64,000 nt of DNA from Podocnemis expansa (taxonomy: Eukaryota > Chordata > Testudines > Podocnemididae): NCBI GenBank assembly GCA_007922195.1, contig ML681997.1:7579647-7643646 (forward strand). Reading direction: 5' to 3'. This document shows positions 21,165 to 32,358 of the stretch, one piece after another. The position numbers and the translations under genes are program-made. Positions within the stretch are counted from its first letter, which is position 1; the number at the start of each line of letters is the position of its first letter. Under the pieces are notes generated by a model. That model did no database searches. It was not told where the DNA came from and was given only the letters and a program-made list of their open reading frames with translations.

Positions 21165-22150
21165 GATTAAGGTGTAGCAGGAAGGCACGGCCCCCCTCGG
21201 AGATAGGCCAGAGGGTTCTACCTGGCTGCAGAGGGGTGGAGCCCAAGCCAGCCTGTCAATCAGGCCAGAAGTGGAGGGGCGGGACAGGAACAGGAAGTAT
21301 AAAAAAGAGGCAGTCAGCTCAGTTGAGTACCAGCTGCTGAAGGGGAAGGATGCACTATGGCTTGTTCCTGACTGTGGGCTGCCCTGTGGGGAAGCAGGGC
21401 TCTGGCCACCAGACCTGGGCCCATGTGTCTGGTAGGGCCCACCTGTGGCTTGGAACTGGGAGCTGCTGCTTGGATTTGGGCCCATCCTAGGCCCACAGGG
21501 GGATTTGCCACCAGCCAAGCAGGTGGGTGCTCCTGAGCTGTTCCCCACTGGGCTCCCCAAAGTGGTGCTGCTCTTCTGCAACTTGGAGGAGCTGCCCCTG
21601 GCTGCTGGGAGCCCTGAGCCTCTACCTACTTCATGCAACCTGGAGGATTTGCCACTTGCAGAGGAGCTGGATGGACTCCCTGACTTCTCACTGCCTGATG
21701 AGATGGAAGGCTTCTGTAATCTACCCTGGGGGATTACCCTGAAGACACAATGGATGAAGTATGGTGGGAGTGTGAGGCCAGGGGTAGCTCAAGGGAGTGT
21801 GGGTCTCAGCCCTCAATGGGTAATCACAGCTTGGGGGCAGCATGTTGTGGCTCAGACCCTGCTGGCCCCTGCCCCTACCTCAGGGTTGGTGTGTTGGGTA
21901 TTGGACCTGCTGACCCCTGTCAGGAGGCTTCAGCCCCTGTTGGGAACCTTGGCTGGGACACAGTGGATCTGTGCAACCTAACACCCTTGCTGATTCCAGC
22001 CCCTGCCATATACCACCTCTTGGGTTGTAACCCTGAAAGGCAGCCTTGTACTTTCCCCTCACCCTCGTGACTGGATCTGAAACTGAACTTTAGCCCTGCC
22101 AAGGGGCTAAAGACTTGGTGGTCCCACCCCATGAGGGGCCAGGGACCTGA
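21165..22150 (+). other. GC-rich LTR-like block with TATA box and an orphan ORF
   Basis: The block starts GTGCTGGATTAAGG and is much more GC-rich than its flanks. A TATAAAA at 21298-21304 sits about 50 bp upstream of a pyrimidine/purine mix, as in LTR promoters. An open frame from ATG 21445 to 21981 (178 codons) contains a short internal repeat: CNLEELPLAAG is followed 18 residues later by CNLEDLPLAEE. I do not recognise the protein. The simplest reading is an LTR or other transposon end with a chance ORF. No flanking duplication or polypurine tract was identified. Confidence 0.35.
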
Positions 22151-25100
22151 ATGAGCCACCCCTCCCCCTCAGGAGGGTGGGCAGCATATCCACATAAGGC
22201 AACACAGAGTATTCTGGTACTGCCACTCCACCCCATGCCTCACCCCACCTCTCCTACCCTGGAGTACTAGTAGCAAGGGGAGCCTCTCCCAAAGGAGTGG
22301 CAATTGGGCCTTCTCTTTCTTAGCAGAAGAAGGGGTCTCGTCTGCCTCAACACTCAGGCAGGAGAGATTGCGGGGCCAAGGCCCCATATGAACAGTAAGT
22401 GTGCCAGTTTGGGTGGGTAAGTGGGTTAGGTCCATTGCACTCTTCTTTTTCTGCCACACACCGAGTCCTGTTGGGATGCCGTCAGGGCCCCCAGAGCAGT
22501 GGCTCTTGCAATTCACACGCTGCTGCAGCACAGGGAGCAGTTACCCATCTCGGATGGATTGTTTCAGGCTCTCAGAAGTCTCAGGCAGATGCTCCTGCAT
22601 CAGTTACATTCAGGTCACATTTTCAAGCTTTTTTCGCCAGCAGGTAGGCTAGAAAGATACACTTTAAAATAAACAATAATAACACATTGGAGCTTATGGC
22701 CTTCTCTCATGAGCCCAGGAACTGAAGACCTGGGCATGGACCAGCAGTGCCTTTAATCAGCCAAGAATGCAGTATGCCTATGTTTTGGTGCCATTCCCAA
22801 ACCACCCATCCATGTGGAAGTGGAGAGAAGCCATTGTACAACTTCTGTTCTACTGGAGATAGCAAATGGCTTCACCAGTCCACATCCTAGTTGTTCTCCT
22901 AGAATTCTGGTGCCCTGAGGGTGCAAAAGTCTTCCTGTGTCTGAATCCCACCTCATCCCTCTAACATGCCCAAATCAGAAGCTACCCCAGCCCTTCTGTC
23001 ACTTTGTTTTTATCCCAGGAAATGTCTGATATCAGCCTGTGCAATATTTTTGGAAATGTTTTTTCAAAGAATTTTAATTACTGTCAATGGATAAAAATAA
23101 ATAGCAGAATCCATGTGCAGATGGTGTGTTGGGTGGCAGAGAGCTTTCTTCAGAAACATACAAATGCTCAGCAATCTCTCACTACTGTTTTAATCTTGCA
23201 AGATCTGCCTATAGTGCTTCTTGCCCTTTACCAAGTCTCCATCCTGAGAGAGGAAGTCCATTCTCAGCAAAAACAGCTGAGCCACAGCCAAACTCAGCTG
23301 CAGCTCTCCTCCTTCATCTTCTGTCTCCAGGGATGAAGATTTGGCCCAGTGATTACTAATATAGCAGCCATGCAAGAGGGGTAACAAATGTCGCTTCCCA
23401 TAACCCAGATTTCACTTGAGAAATCTTAAGATCTGATGATGGGAAGTCTATGTAGCACAGCCATACTAAACTCTGATCCTCATCAGGAATTCATGTAAAC
23501 CTTTTCTTCAGTTTCAGTCAACCCTGGTTTTGGTTGTACCCAAATGCTCTGCTACACATTAAATCCCAGCAAAAATTGTTGCATTTCACTCTTAAATCAC
23601 ATAAAAGCCACTAACATGGTTTTTACATATAGCTGGGTAGTCACAAAACTGAGCCTGAGTTGGCTTGAAAATATTTGTATATTTTTTTCAGTAGTTCCTG
23701 GCTGATTTTCAATTGTATAGCAAAATCCAAAGTCAGAGGAAGTTTGCAAGGTTTCATAACAAAAAAGTGCTGTACAGCTAATGACTTAATGCTGTTATTC
23801 TTAGTTACTTATCTGTCAGGAGCATCTACAATGTGCAGGGCACTGTCCAAACACAGTCCTTATTTCAAAGAGCATACAGCCTAACAAAGGAAAAAGAACA
23901 GATCCAGGGAGCAAGAAGGGGAGATATGCAAATAGGATGACTAGGGGGTGACTGGCAAGCTTACTGGTGATTATACTTTTTGTTTTGCTTGTTTGCTTGA
24001 CTTGTTTACTGCATAAACTATTCCCAGGTCTCTCTCCTAATGACTATTAGCTAGTGAAATGCAGCAAATGTCACAAGTTATATATCTGCTAGTTGGCCTA
24101 TCCCCACAGTTCCTGGGTTTTAATGGACTTGCCCATCTGAGCAAGGCATGCAGGACACCACCTTGGAAACTAAGCACTCCGCAACATGCAAATGTCTCTT
24201 ATTTGGTAGCATAAGAGCAATCACACAGAGTAAACAAACAATGCACTTCTCCTTATGGAAGAGGGCAACCGTGCTTGTGTGCGCGCTTTGGAACACAGAA
24301 ACCGCTGATATTATAGCAACAAACTAAAGATAAAACTGTGTGAATGAAGTGGATTCACTGGGTGAGGTGCTATTAGCTCCACTGGCATCCACCCCAGTTT
24401 TTAACCATACTATAAAATTGAAAGCATACACCAATTTTAAAATGTACTAACATTAGCACATTTATTAAATAATCTGAGGTCTCATCAACCTGCAACAGTT
24501 AAGCATCAATTAGAATTCATATTGCTGAATTTTCTCTCCCCTACCCTTCAAGTGTGGCAGAAATATATATATTTATAAAACCTCTCTGTAGATTAGTCCA
24601 AATGCAATAGCTTCATGATTTCCTTTACCAGCTAACTGTTCTCTTTCTAGTACAGTGCATCAGTAGCACCTGACAGATGAATTCAACCCTGAAAAAGCCT
24701 TCATTAAATATAGGTGCTATCACAGTTTTTCAGTGTGGTGGGGATTTGTGCCATGAAAGAAATTGCCGGTCACTGTTCTTTGGAGACTCTAAGCTTCAGG
24801 ATTTCCATGTTTCTCTCCACAAGTGCAGAAAGAAAGATTAGGTCCCCCAGCCATTTTTGTAATTATACTCTTCAGGGAAATCCGAAGAGAGAGGCTCCCC
24901 ACCCCTTTTTACACACTCCTTACATTACAAACAATATACCGCCCTTAACAATCAATATAAAGTCTCATTTCACAAGCTGTCACCAAGCTCAGCTAATGAG
25001 CAGCACATGAAGCAGATTTTACTGCCTGTCCAAAGCTACAAAACAGGGGATGGGCATTAGCCACTATTGAACTCAGAGGCACCAGGCAGCCAGGAAGGCT

Positions 25101-25639
25101 GCAGCATAACATCCATGTTGAGCCCACGCCCACCACGAAAGCCAGAGCTGGGTATGAGCAGAATAATGCGCCTTCACAATGGAGCTGGCCAGAAACGGGG
25201 ATGTAACGTGGATTCCTTCTGGCCGGCAATTCTTTGTGCTGAGTGACTGTGGAAGATCAGAAGGGGACCTAGCCCAAAATATTGCTAATTCATCTGCGGT
25301 AATTGCATAACTAGGACTCCTCTTTATCCCAAGCCTCTCACCTCCAGCTTAGCCACGGCAAATTTAATAATGGACGGTTGCATAAGCAGCCAACTTCCCA
25401 CTTGTGATGGTTATTTAGATTTCCCCTCCAGCCAGCAACAGAGCGGGAAGGAAGGCGGAGAAAATATAGGCAGACTTTCCTCAAACAATTCGCCCCTGAA
25501 CTCTCAGGAGCTGAAGTCTTTAGGTTTCACCAACCAATGTTTGCTTGCTGCTAACACTCCTAGTGAAAGAAACGTGCTCCCAAACCAACCTCGGGAAACG
25601 AAATTCAATACACCCCTAAAAGCAACCGGGGAGTAAACA
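22151..25639. other. No gene recognised; possible short repeat relic near 23800-23890
   Basis: A GC-richer part at 22.15-22.6 kb continues the block before it. The rest is A/T-rich. Near 23800-23890 a GCAGGGCACTGTCCAAACAC word with a following AAGAGCATACAGCCTAA resembles a SINE/LINE tail. Nothing else is supported. Confidence 0.35.
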
Positions 25640-26780
25640 CAGCAACAAGAATCACCCATTTAGATCAAGCAGCATCCCACAAGCAAACCGAAAAGAAACA
25701 CCTCTCTCCCACCCTCAACACTGAAGTCGGGTTAACCCATTCCACACGCTGCGAATTAAAGCCGGGCCAGGCTGGGATCCCCGATGTAAATGCGGCTTAA
25801 CGCCTTCGACCACCTCCATCGATCCGGATTAAGAAGGGGGCAGCCCGGCTGGATCTAAGATGCCCCCAAACGACACGCCCTACCGACCTGCAGAGCCTGT
25901 CGTCTCCCCTCCCTGCCCAGCGGGGTTCATTAGAAAGGCCAGGCTCCCTCTTTCTTTACGTGTCCCCTCGGCCATGGCCAAGAGCGCGGCTGCTTTTCCA
26001 AGCAGCCGGGCAGGGACGGGAGCTGAGGAGAGCGAAGGATGCTGCGCGCCGCCCTTTGTGGAGCATCCCTGGGTACCAAGCCCTTTACCTGGGGATGCAG
26101 TCGCCATGGCAACGGGCGGGAGTTCCTCGCCGGCGCCGCGCTCCAGCCACCGCTGCGCCCCGGCTGCATCCCGGCGATCCGGCGGGCCGGACATGCTGCC
26201 TTCCCGGCGGCTGGCTCTGGCTCTGAGCAGGCGGTGGCCGCGGGGAGCTCCGAGCAGCTGCCGCTGGAGCTCCGCTAGCGCCGATTACGCAGGTGAAAAT
26301 GGCTTGTTTTTAGCTGGAGCCTCGCAGCCCTTGCGTCACCCTGTGGCTGGCATATCACAGGGCAGCGAGCTGCCAGCCGGGCTCCGGCGCTGCCCCTTCG
26401 GCTGCTTCAGGCGCTCGGGCACCACCCAGTGCTTTGGGAAGAGGGAAAAACCGCCCCTGCCCGGCCTCCCTGCTCAGCGCCCCGGCGAGTTGCTAAGCGC
26501 AAGAATGAGAGCTGCTTGGGGCCCGGGCAATTAATCCCCAGCCAGTCGCCGGGGCAGAGGAGCTGGGAGGATTCACGCCGAACAAGGCGGCGGCGCCTCC
26601 CCAGCCCGGCCCTCCACCAAAAGATGCGCCCCGCTTCCAAAAGGCTGCCGGTTTGCGGCTCTGCTCTGGAGCGGGATGGCAGCTGGGTGAGGAGCTGTCA
26701 CAAGAAACTCAGGAGTGGCGGCTTTGCGGGCAAATTCACAAAGGACAGGAAGTGCCAGAGACACAGGCGAGAAATAAATC
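25640..26780. promoter_or_regulatory. CpG island, probable gene promoter
   Basis: Frequent CpG and high G+C stand out sharply from A/T-rich flanks, and no transposon termini bound the region, unlike the other GC-rich blocks in the window. A GGGCGGG Sp1-type box is at about 26114-26120. No TATA box is evident. CCATGG at 26104-26109 is palindromic and gives a well-placed ATG on both strands, each followed by a plausible GT splice donor. In vertebrates such islands usually mark the 5' end of a widely expressed gene. The direction of transcription cannot be decided from sequence alone. Confidence 0.65.
26106..26292 (+). CDS. Candidate first coding exon with mitochondrial-type leader
   Basis: Inside the CpG island an ATG at 26106 (context GCCATGG, a good Kozak match) opens a frame running to a donor-like CAG|GTGAAA at 26292/26293. 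A second in-frame ATG at 26193 gives MLPSRRLALALSRRWPRG, then SSCRWSSASADYA before the donor. This is rich in Arg, Ser, Ala and Leu and free of acidic residues until the end, as in mitochondrial targeting peptides. The exon would be 187 nt (or 100 nt from the second ATG), ending in phase 1. I do not recognise the gene and no second exon was found downstream in this window. GC-rich DNA gives such frames by chance, so this is a lead only. Confidence 0.3.
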
Positions 26781-26862
26781 TGTTAGTCTTTAAGTGCCAC
26801 AAAACTCCTTGCTTTTTTTGCTTTACTAGACTAACAGGGCTGCCCCCTTGGAAGTCAGGTGG
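26769..26862 (+). mobile_element. PLE 3'-terminal fragment
   Basis: AGAAATAAATCTGTTAGTC, then TTTAAGTGCCACAAAACTCC, and a final CTAGACTAACAGGGCTG: the last part of the PLE terminus only. It abuts the CpG island. Confidence 0.8.
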
Positions 26863-26917
26863 GTAGGTAACGCCTTGGACTCTGCTGGGGGGCAGACAAG
26901 CTTATAAGTCACATCAG

Positions 26918-27245
26918 AACAAAGGAGGAGTCCAGTGGCACTTTTAAAGACTAACAGGTTTATTTATCACATGAGCTATTGTGGGAGAAAATCCCACTTT
27001 GCCAGGTGCTTGAAGATGGGAAACCTATAGGATGGGAAGAAAATCAATGCAGGGAAGCATAAGTGCCTTTATTTTCCTCCCATTCTGCAAGTTCCCCATC
27101 TTCAAGCATTGGACCAAGTGGGATTTTCTCCCAAATGGGATTTTCTCCCATTGCTCATGCAATAAATAAATTTGTTAGCACTTAAAAGTGCCACCAGATT
27201 CCTTGTTTGCTTTGCTGAACTATGCTAACATGGGTACCCCTTTGG
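26918..27245. mobile_element. Palindromic PLE: two 3' ends head to head, no body
   Basis: The left half is the PLE terminus in minus orientation (GAGGAGTCCAGTGGCAC, a hairpin, CTTGAAGATGGG). The right half is plus orientation (CCCCATCTTCAAGC, a hairpin with a local duplication of TGGGATTTTCTCCCA, AAATAAATTTGTTAG, CTAACATGGGTACCCC). The arms pair through most of their length around about 27045. It has no endonuclease sequence. Confidence 0.8.
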
Positions 27246-29699
27246 AAAAAGCATATTAGAGCTCTTCTGGTTTGAGACCAGTAGGGCTACAGGCTGCATA
27301 CAGCATTGAGTTTCCTAATCATTAATGGCAAACTAACAAGTTTCCCTTGTAATTAACAACAGCCTAATGGGGTTTTTAAATACAACAGCGGTTGGTAGTT
27401 ATATAGCGCTGTCCAGGGATCTCTGACATAAAACCACAGGGGAACCTCAGTGAACTAGGGAAGTGTTACCACCCCACTGAGGCAGATGGTTGAGAAGAGC
27501 CTGATCCTACAAAGGACTGAGGTCTTCATGCAAGGTACTAAGCCCCTCAGGTGAAGCTAGTGGGAGCATCTGGCAGGAGGCATTCATCACCTCTCAGAAT
27601 TGGACCCAGGGGGGAGAGGTCCTGTCATTTGCCACATAGCAAGGCAAAGCAGGAGTAATGATCCCAATCACATGACTCTCAGTCCTGTGGTTTCCTTTTG
27701 GAGGTGGTTTACCAATAAGCCGGAGGCCTTAATGCCTGTTTCATTGTGTTCACAGTCATCCCGAGCCCCTCAGCTACTGTAAGGAGTTGTCACTGGGGGC
27801 CAGGTTTTGAATAGATAAATTTTTTTTCAAACCCTAGGCCTCATTCTCCACGTCCTTCTGCAGGAGGAGAAGTTCAGCATATTCAGCTAATTCCATCAGT
27901 GCTGGGGTTTGCCCCTCTCCTTCCAGAACCCCAACTGAAATCCCCATTAAGAGCTGTATAATTCTTGGGGGCAGTTTTGCTGGAGACTCACTCAAGACAG
28001 AGCTGCCACCCAGGCCGAGTGACTTCCACTGACCACAGAGATCAATTTTCCATGGGCTTCCCTCAATCCCAGCCGCCACTAGGCAAACCTGAAAGTTGTG
28101 TGTAGAAAGCAGCACAAATTCTGCAGGCCCAGCATTCCCTTCCAGGTTGGATTGGTGGTGGTGTAAATCCTGAGGAGCCTAGAGAACTTCTCCTTGCAGC
28201 CAGGATGGCCAGTCCACAAGCTTAGCAAGCCCAGAGCAAGAAAAAGGGCTTGTTTACATAGTTTTTCATCTCACTGTCCACGTTTAGCTTTTTGCACAAG
28301 GCATGTATCATTTTTATTTTAATCTTCATAACGAATGCCTTGTGGCCACAGGGACAGACACCTGAAATGGTGGTACTGCATGCTGACAGGAGCTCTTAGA
28401 GGGACCCCGTTCATCCTCAGTAAAAGAAAGCCTTCTGCCATCTCTTCTAGTCTATTAAGAATTAGAACAACAGCACTGAAGAAAGTCCAGTCCCGAAGGA
28501 TGGTGATCACAATGTACAACCTGACTCAGGTAGGTCCTGAGGGTTTGGCAAAAGCAGTATATGACACTCCAGTGGAAAAGACCTAACTAAAAGGTAATGA
28601 GAATACTGAACATTATTAATAAGTAAAAGCATAATTATTGCTGTAAAGCAACATCTTTATGCCTAGGAGCTTACAAGCTAAAGGAGAGAGACCAGTCCAG
28701 AGCAGACATCAAATGAAACATACATAAAACATATCACCCATAATGCAAAGGCCGATGGCCTAGCCATGAATTTGATGGATTTGTCCCACCTTGCATGAGG
28801 CCAGGGACATAAGAAGCTTTGCAGACTTCATCCAAAGGCAGGAAAAACATTGTGAGCAATATTATATTCTGCAAAACAAGAACCTGCACCTTCCTACGTA
28901 GAAATAAATAAAACAAAAGAAAAGTCAATGAGGTCTGGCATATAGCACATTTTACTTACATTAAAGGGACTTATTTCCTCATTGTTCCGTGCATATATTA
29001 GTATTAATAGATGTGCTATGCATGAGTCATGGGAGAATAAACCCACACACTGAAAAGTCTGGAAAAGATGCATGGATCAGAGGTCTCCTCAATAGTTTGT
29101 AACCTCACTATCCTGCTGAAACCAGAAACATGACACACCATAAGAATGCAAACAGCTTCTGCAATATTTTGATGCACAACTGTCATTGACTGCATCAGAA
29201 CACAAACATCCATTAAATGCACTTAAGAAACTTGCACTATACATACACTCTACCTCAGACAACTCAAGGCACAGGTTACTTGGTGTCGTTTTGAATTTTA
29301 GTCTGAATTTGGCAGACCATGCTGTGTGACAATGATTTCCACTATTATTGCTTTATCACAGCAGTGACTGATTAGCCATCTTCCTGGCCTACACTTGCCT
29401 GCATATTGCTACAGTGTGCATATGTATTTCTGAACCACAGTACATAAGTATTTCAACCACCTGGGCTGGAGCACCCACTGTCTATCACTGCATGCTATTA
29501 CAAAAGAATACTGTGGCCTGGACTCCACATGGCCTGTATACTAATCGGTAACCCAGAAGTGGAATACAGAATCTAGCAAGAAGAAAACTGGGTCCCACAC
29601 CACCATTTCTTTGAATTTAATCACAGAGGGAAAGTAGGAGGAACTGAGAATTTAATAGAAGCTACTTGTGATTTCCGTTTTTAAAGCCAAATTCTGCTG
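27246..29699. other. No gene; possible SINE relic at about 27385-27500
   Basis: GTTATATAGCGCTGTCCAGGG with a CCACTGAGGCAGATGGTTGAG nearby hints at an old SINE. The rest has no supported exon. Confidence 0.35.
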
Positions 29700-29890
29700 T
29701 TCATAGACAGACTCACAGAGACTTTAACTTTAGAAGGGCCATCGTAACCATCTGGTCTGTCCTCCTGAACATTGCAGCTCACAGAACTTCACCCATTCAC
29801 TCCTGAAATAGATCCCTAACCTCTGGTTGAGTTACTGAAAACCTCAAATCATTGATGCTATTCTAGTTCTATACCAAGGTAAATTTAATC
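29700..29890 (-). repeat. CR1-family 3' tail relic, minus strand
   Basis: TTCATAGACAGACTCACAGAG, AAGGGCCATCGTAACCATC, CTGGTCTGTCCTCCTGAAC, and CACAGAACTTCACCCATTC are the reverse of the tail seen in plus orientation at 14820-15175. Coding sequence is absent. Confidence 0.65.
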
Positions 29891-30539
29891 AGATTAAAAC
29901 TTCTCGTGTTAATGTGACATTAGGTACAAATAACAGTTTGTCAATTTCAACAAGGTTAAACCAGGGATGAATTTGGACCTGTGTAACATACAAGTGATCA
30001 GGGACAGCTTGAAAAGGCAGCCACATTTGGGATGGTTGTAGGGGGAAGTCTGACAACTGTTGTTATATAACCGAATTACATGAGTAAGCACAAAATCTGT
30101 GCCTGCTTATTAAAGAGAGATGGAGAAGCAGGACTATATAAAGAACAGTTGTGACAGACTGCTCCCCAGATCCAGTCTGGTGTGCTGCTGTGACCCCCCA
30201 ATTCCTGCTCCTGAACCCCGATTCCTCCCCTCCACTTTGCCAGGTGACCACTCACTCCTGAGTCAGCCTCTCACATGCAGTCAGTCCCAAGCAGTGGGTA
30301 TATTCCCTCTGGCTACTCGAGGGACAGTCCTCAAGCAAGCTCCCTTGGCCTCAATTTACCTCACTGGGAGTTATTGTCTTACAGGTAGTGGGATCCACTC
30401 CTAGTCCCCATACACTCAAGTCCATCCATTTAACAAAGAAATGGATCATGCCCAGCCCTCTTTACTCATGGCCTCTAAAGACTACACAGCTTTAGATAAA
30501 ACAACTACTAGTTTGTTGATCAGGTTACAATTCTAGGAG
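29891..30539. other. No gene recognised
   Basis: Between the CR1 tail and the MITE. The 30140-30420 part is C-rich and repeat-like, but no termini were found. Confidence 0.35.
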
Positions 30540-31232
30540 GCTATGTCTACACCTAAAATCGTAGTTTGGACTTTGTTAGTCTGCACTAAGTAGTTCAAAA
30601 GTTAGTTCGAACTAAGTACAATTTTTTAGTTTGAACAAGGGGCATCGCTGGCGCCGGGCACACGGGTTCCATGTCCCGAATCCCAGTGCCAGTGTCTGGG
30701 TCTGGTGGGGCCTCACCTCTCCCGATCTCTGGCCTGATCGGGCTGGGGATCTGGGGCCCAGCTGCCAGTGGCTGCGGCGGCCACTCCCAGCCCCATCTCC
30801 AGCCAGGGATCCGGGGCCCAGCCGCTCCCGTCCCCATCCCCGGCTGGGGGTGTGGCCTGCGACCAGGGGGTGTGACCTCCTGGTAGGGGGTGGGGCCTGG
30901 GCCAGTGCCCTGGGTCCTTTCCTGGGGCAACAATGCTCTTTGAACTGAGAAAGTGTGGTTAGTTTGAACTAAAAGTTGCTTTGAACTAAAAAACGTGCTT
31001 AGTTTGAACTAACTGCTAGTTCAAACTTATTTAATTTGAACTAGCATGTCTACATTGTGCTAGTTTGAATTGAATATGCAAATTAGTTCAAACAAAGCAG
31101 TTAGTCTGAACTAACCAGTTGAACTACAAAATTTTTTAGTTAGAACTAGGCAAAACCGAGTGTAGACAAGGTTCAAATTAGTTCAAATTAATGCTCCTTA
31201 ATTTGAACTAATTTGCTAGTGTAGACACCACT
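30540..31232. mobile_element. Harbinger-like MITE hosting a GC-rich hAT
   Basis: It begins GGCTATGTCTACACC and ends near GTGTAGACACCAC. The interior is TAGTTTGAACTAA-type words in both orientations, as at 6064-6441 and 34674-35039. A hAT at 30637-30938 splits a TTTGAAC word. The 3-bp duplication is not readable at the decayed right end. Confidence 0.7.
30637..30938. mobile_element. Second copy of the GC-rich hAT
   Basis: It starts AAGGGGCATCGCTGG and ends near CAATGCTC, a decayed version of the CAGGGGCATC/GATGCCCCTG pair at 5334-5687. TTTGAAC flanks both sides (30630-30636 and 30939-30945). With one mismatch the match extends to 8 bp. Interior words shared with the first copy include GATCTGGGGCCCAGC and the GGGGCGTGACC/GGGGTGTGACC series. 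It has no ORF of its own. Confidence 0.8.
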
Positions 31233-32230
31233 AGTGAGAATATGACCAATCATGGCAAAATCATAATATAAATGAGTGAGGAGTGACCAAAGGAAAATGA
31301 AAGGTAAAACACACATACTAACCAAATATCTCTACCTAAACTGACCTCACAGTGCAAGTTTATGCTCAAGATGTGGGGTTTCAGATGTTTGTACATGCAG
31401 TCTCTGCATGAAACCAGATCCTGCTTGAAGTTGTTTCAACATAGAATTTCCCAGGAAGAAAGCCCCAAATCATCCCAAGTGTCTCTCTTTGTTTTCCAAA
31501 CCCCCTGGACTCCTCCCTTTCTGGGCAGAAGTGATCTCCTTTTCCCATCTGAGCCAGGGACCTCAGTTAGCATTGCCTTTGTTGCGTCCTCCAGCTGCTT
31601 GCTTGCCGCTCTGGTTGTTTACCTGTTGCTGAAAGAGAGTTCTGTCTGTCAACCACACCCCTGAGCCATGGAAAACATTCACAGGTCTGTGCACGTGCAC
31701 AATGCTGCAAGAAACATGATACCATAATAATCAGGTAGAATATGTTATGAACATTCATGAAGGTACCTTGCATGGCCTAATTGGCATAAAAATTGTACAA
31801 TCATAGTGTACAAGTGAACAGAAAAATCATATAGATCAGAACTCAGGGTGCACAGATGTGCATCCCGTGGCAGTAGAGAAGTATTCTTGCTTCAGGATTA
31901 CCAATTACAGTGCAAGACTGATCTTTTCTTTGATTTGCTGATACTTGCATTAGCCCTTTTATGACCTTGAATGCAGTCACATAACAGAATTGGATCTGCA
32001 TCAGCTTCCAAACAATACTTAAATTGAGCTGAAAAGTCATAAGCGAAATGTTAGCCTTGACTTTGCTCTCATTGACTTTAGCTGGAGTGGCATATAGGCT
32101 TCTGAAAACAAAGTTTAGCCTTACAGTAGGTGTGGAAAATGTCATAAAAACAACTGGAAATACAGATGCTACTTTCAGAAAGTTTAAATTTTCCATATAG
32201 AAGATCTGTGCACAAAATCTTAAAATATCA
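31233..32230. other. No gene recognised
   Basis: Short ORFs on both strands; no domain and no clear repeat. Confidence 0.35.
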
Positions 32231-32358
32231 CTAAAACAAACAAGGAGTTCTGTGGCACTCTTAGAGACTAAGAAATTTATTTATCACATGAGGTTTTGTG
32301 GGAGAAAATCCCACTTTGTCAGATGCTTTGAAGTTCCCCCATCTTCAAAGCATAATTA
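32231..32358 (-). mobile_element. PLE 3'-end fragment, minus strand
   Basis: AAAACAAACAAGGAGTTC, TGTGGCACTCTTAGAGAC, AATTTATTTATCACATGAG, a hairpin with TGTGGGAG...CCCACTTTG, then TTCAAAGCAT. A short inverted word (CTTTGAAG / CTTCAAAG) at its right end suggests the start of a head-to-head arrangement that has been lost. Confidence 0.8.

Noticed and set aside
25860..26534. A 224-codon single-exon gene in the CpG island
   Set aside because: Beyond the donor-like site at 26292 the translation loses its leader-like character and shows no domain. Open frames are expected in such GC-rich DNA.
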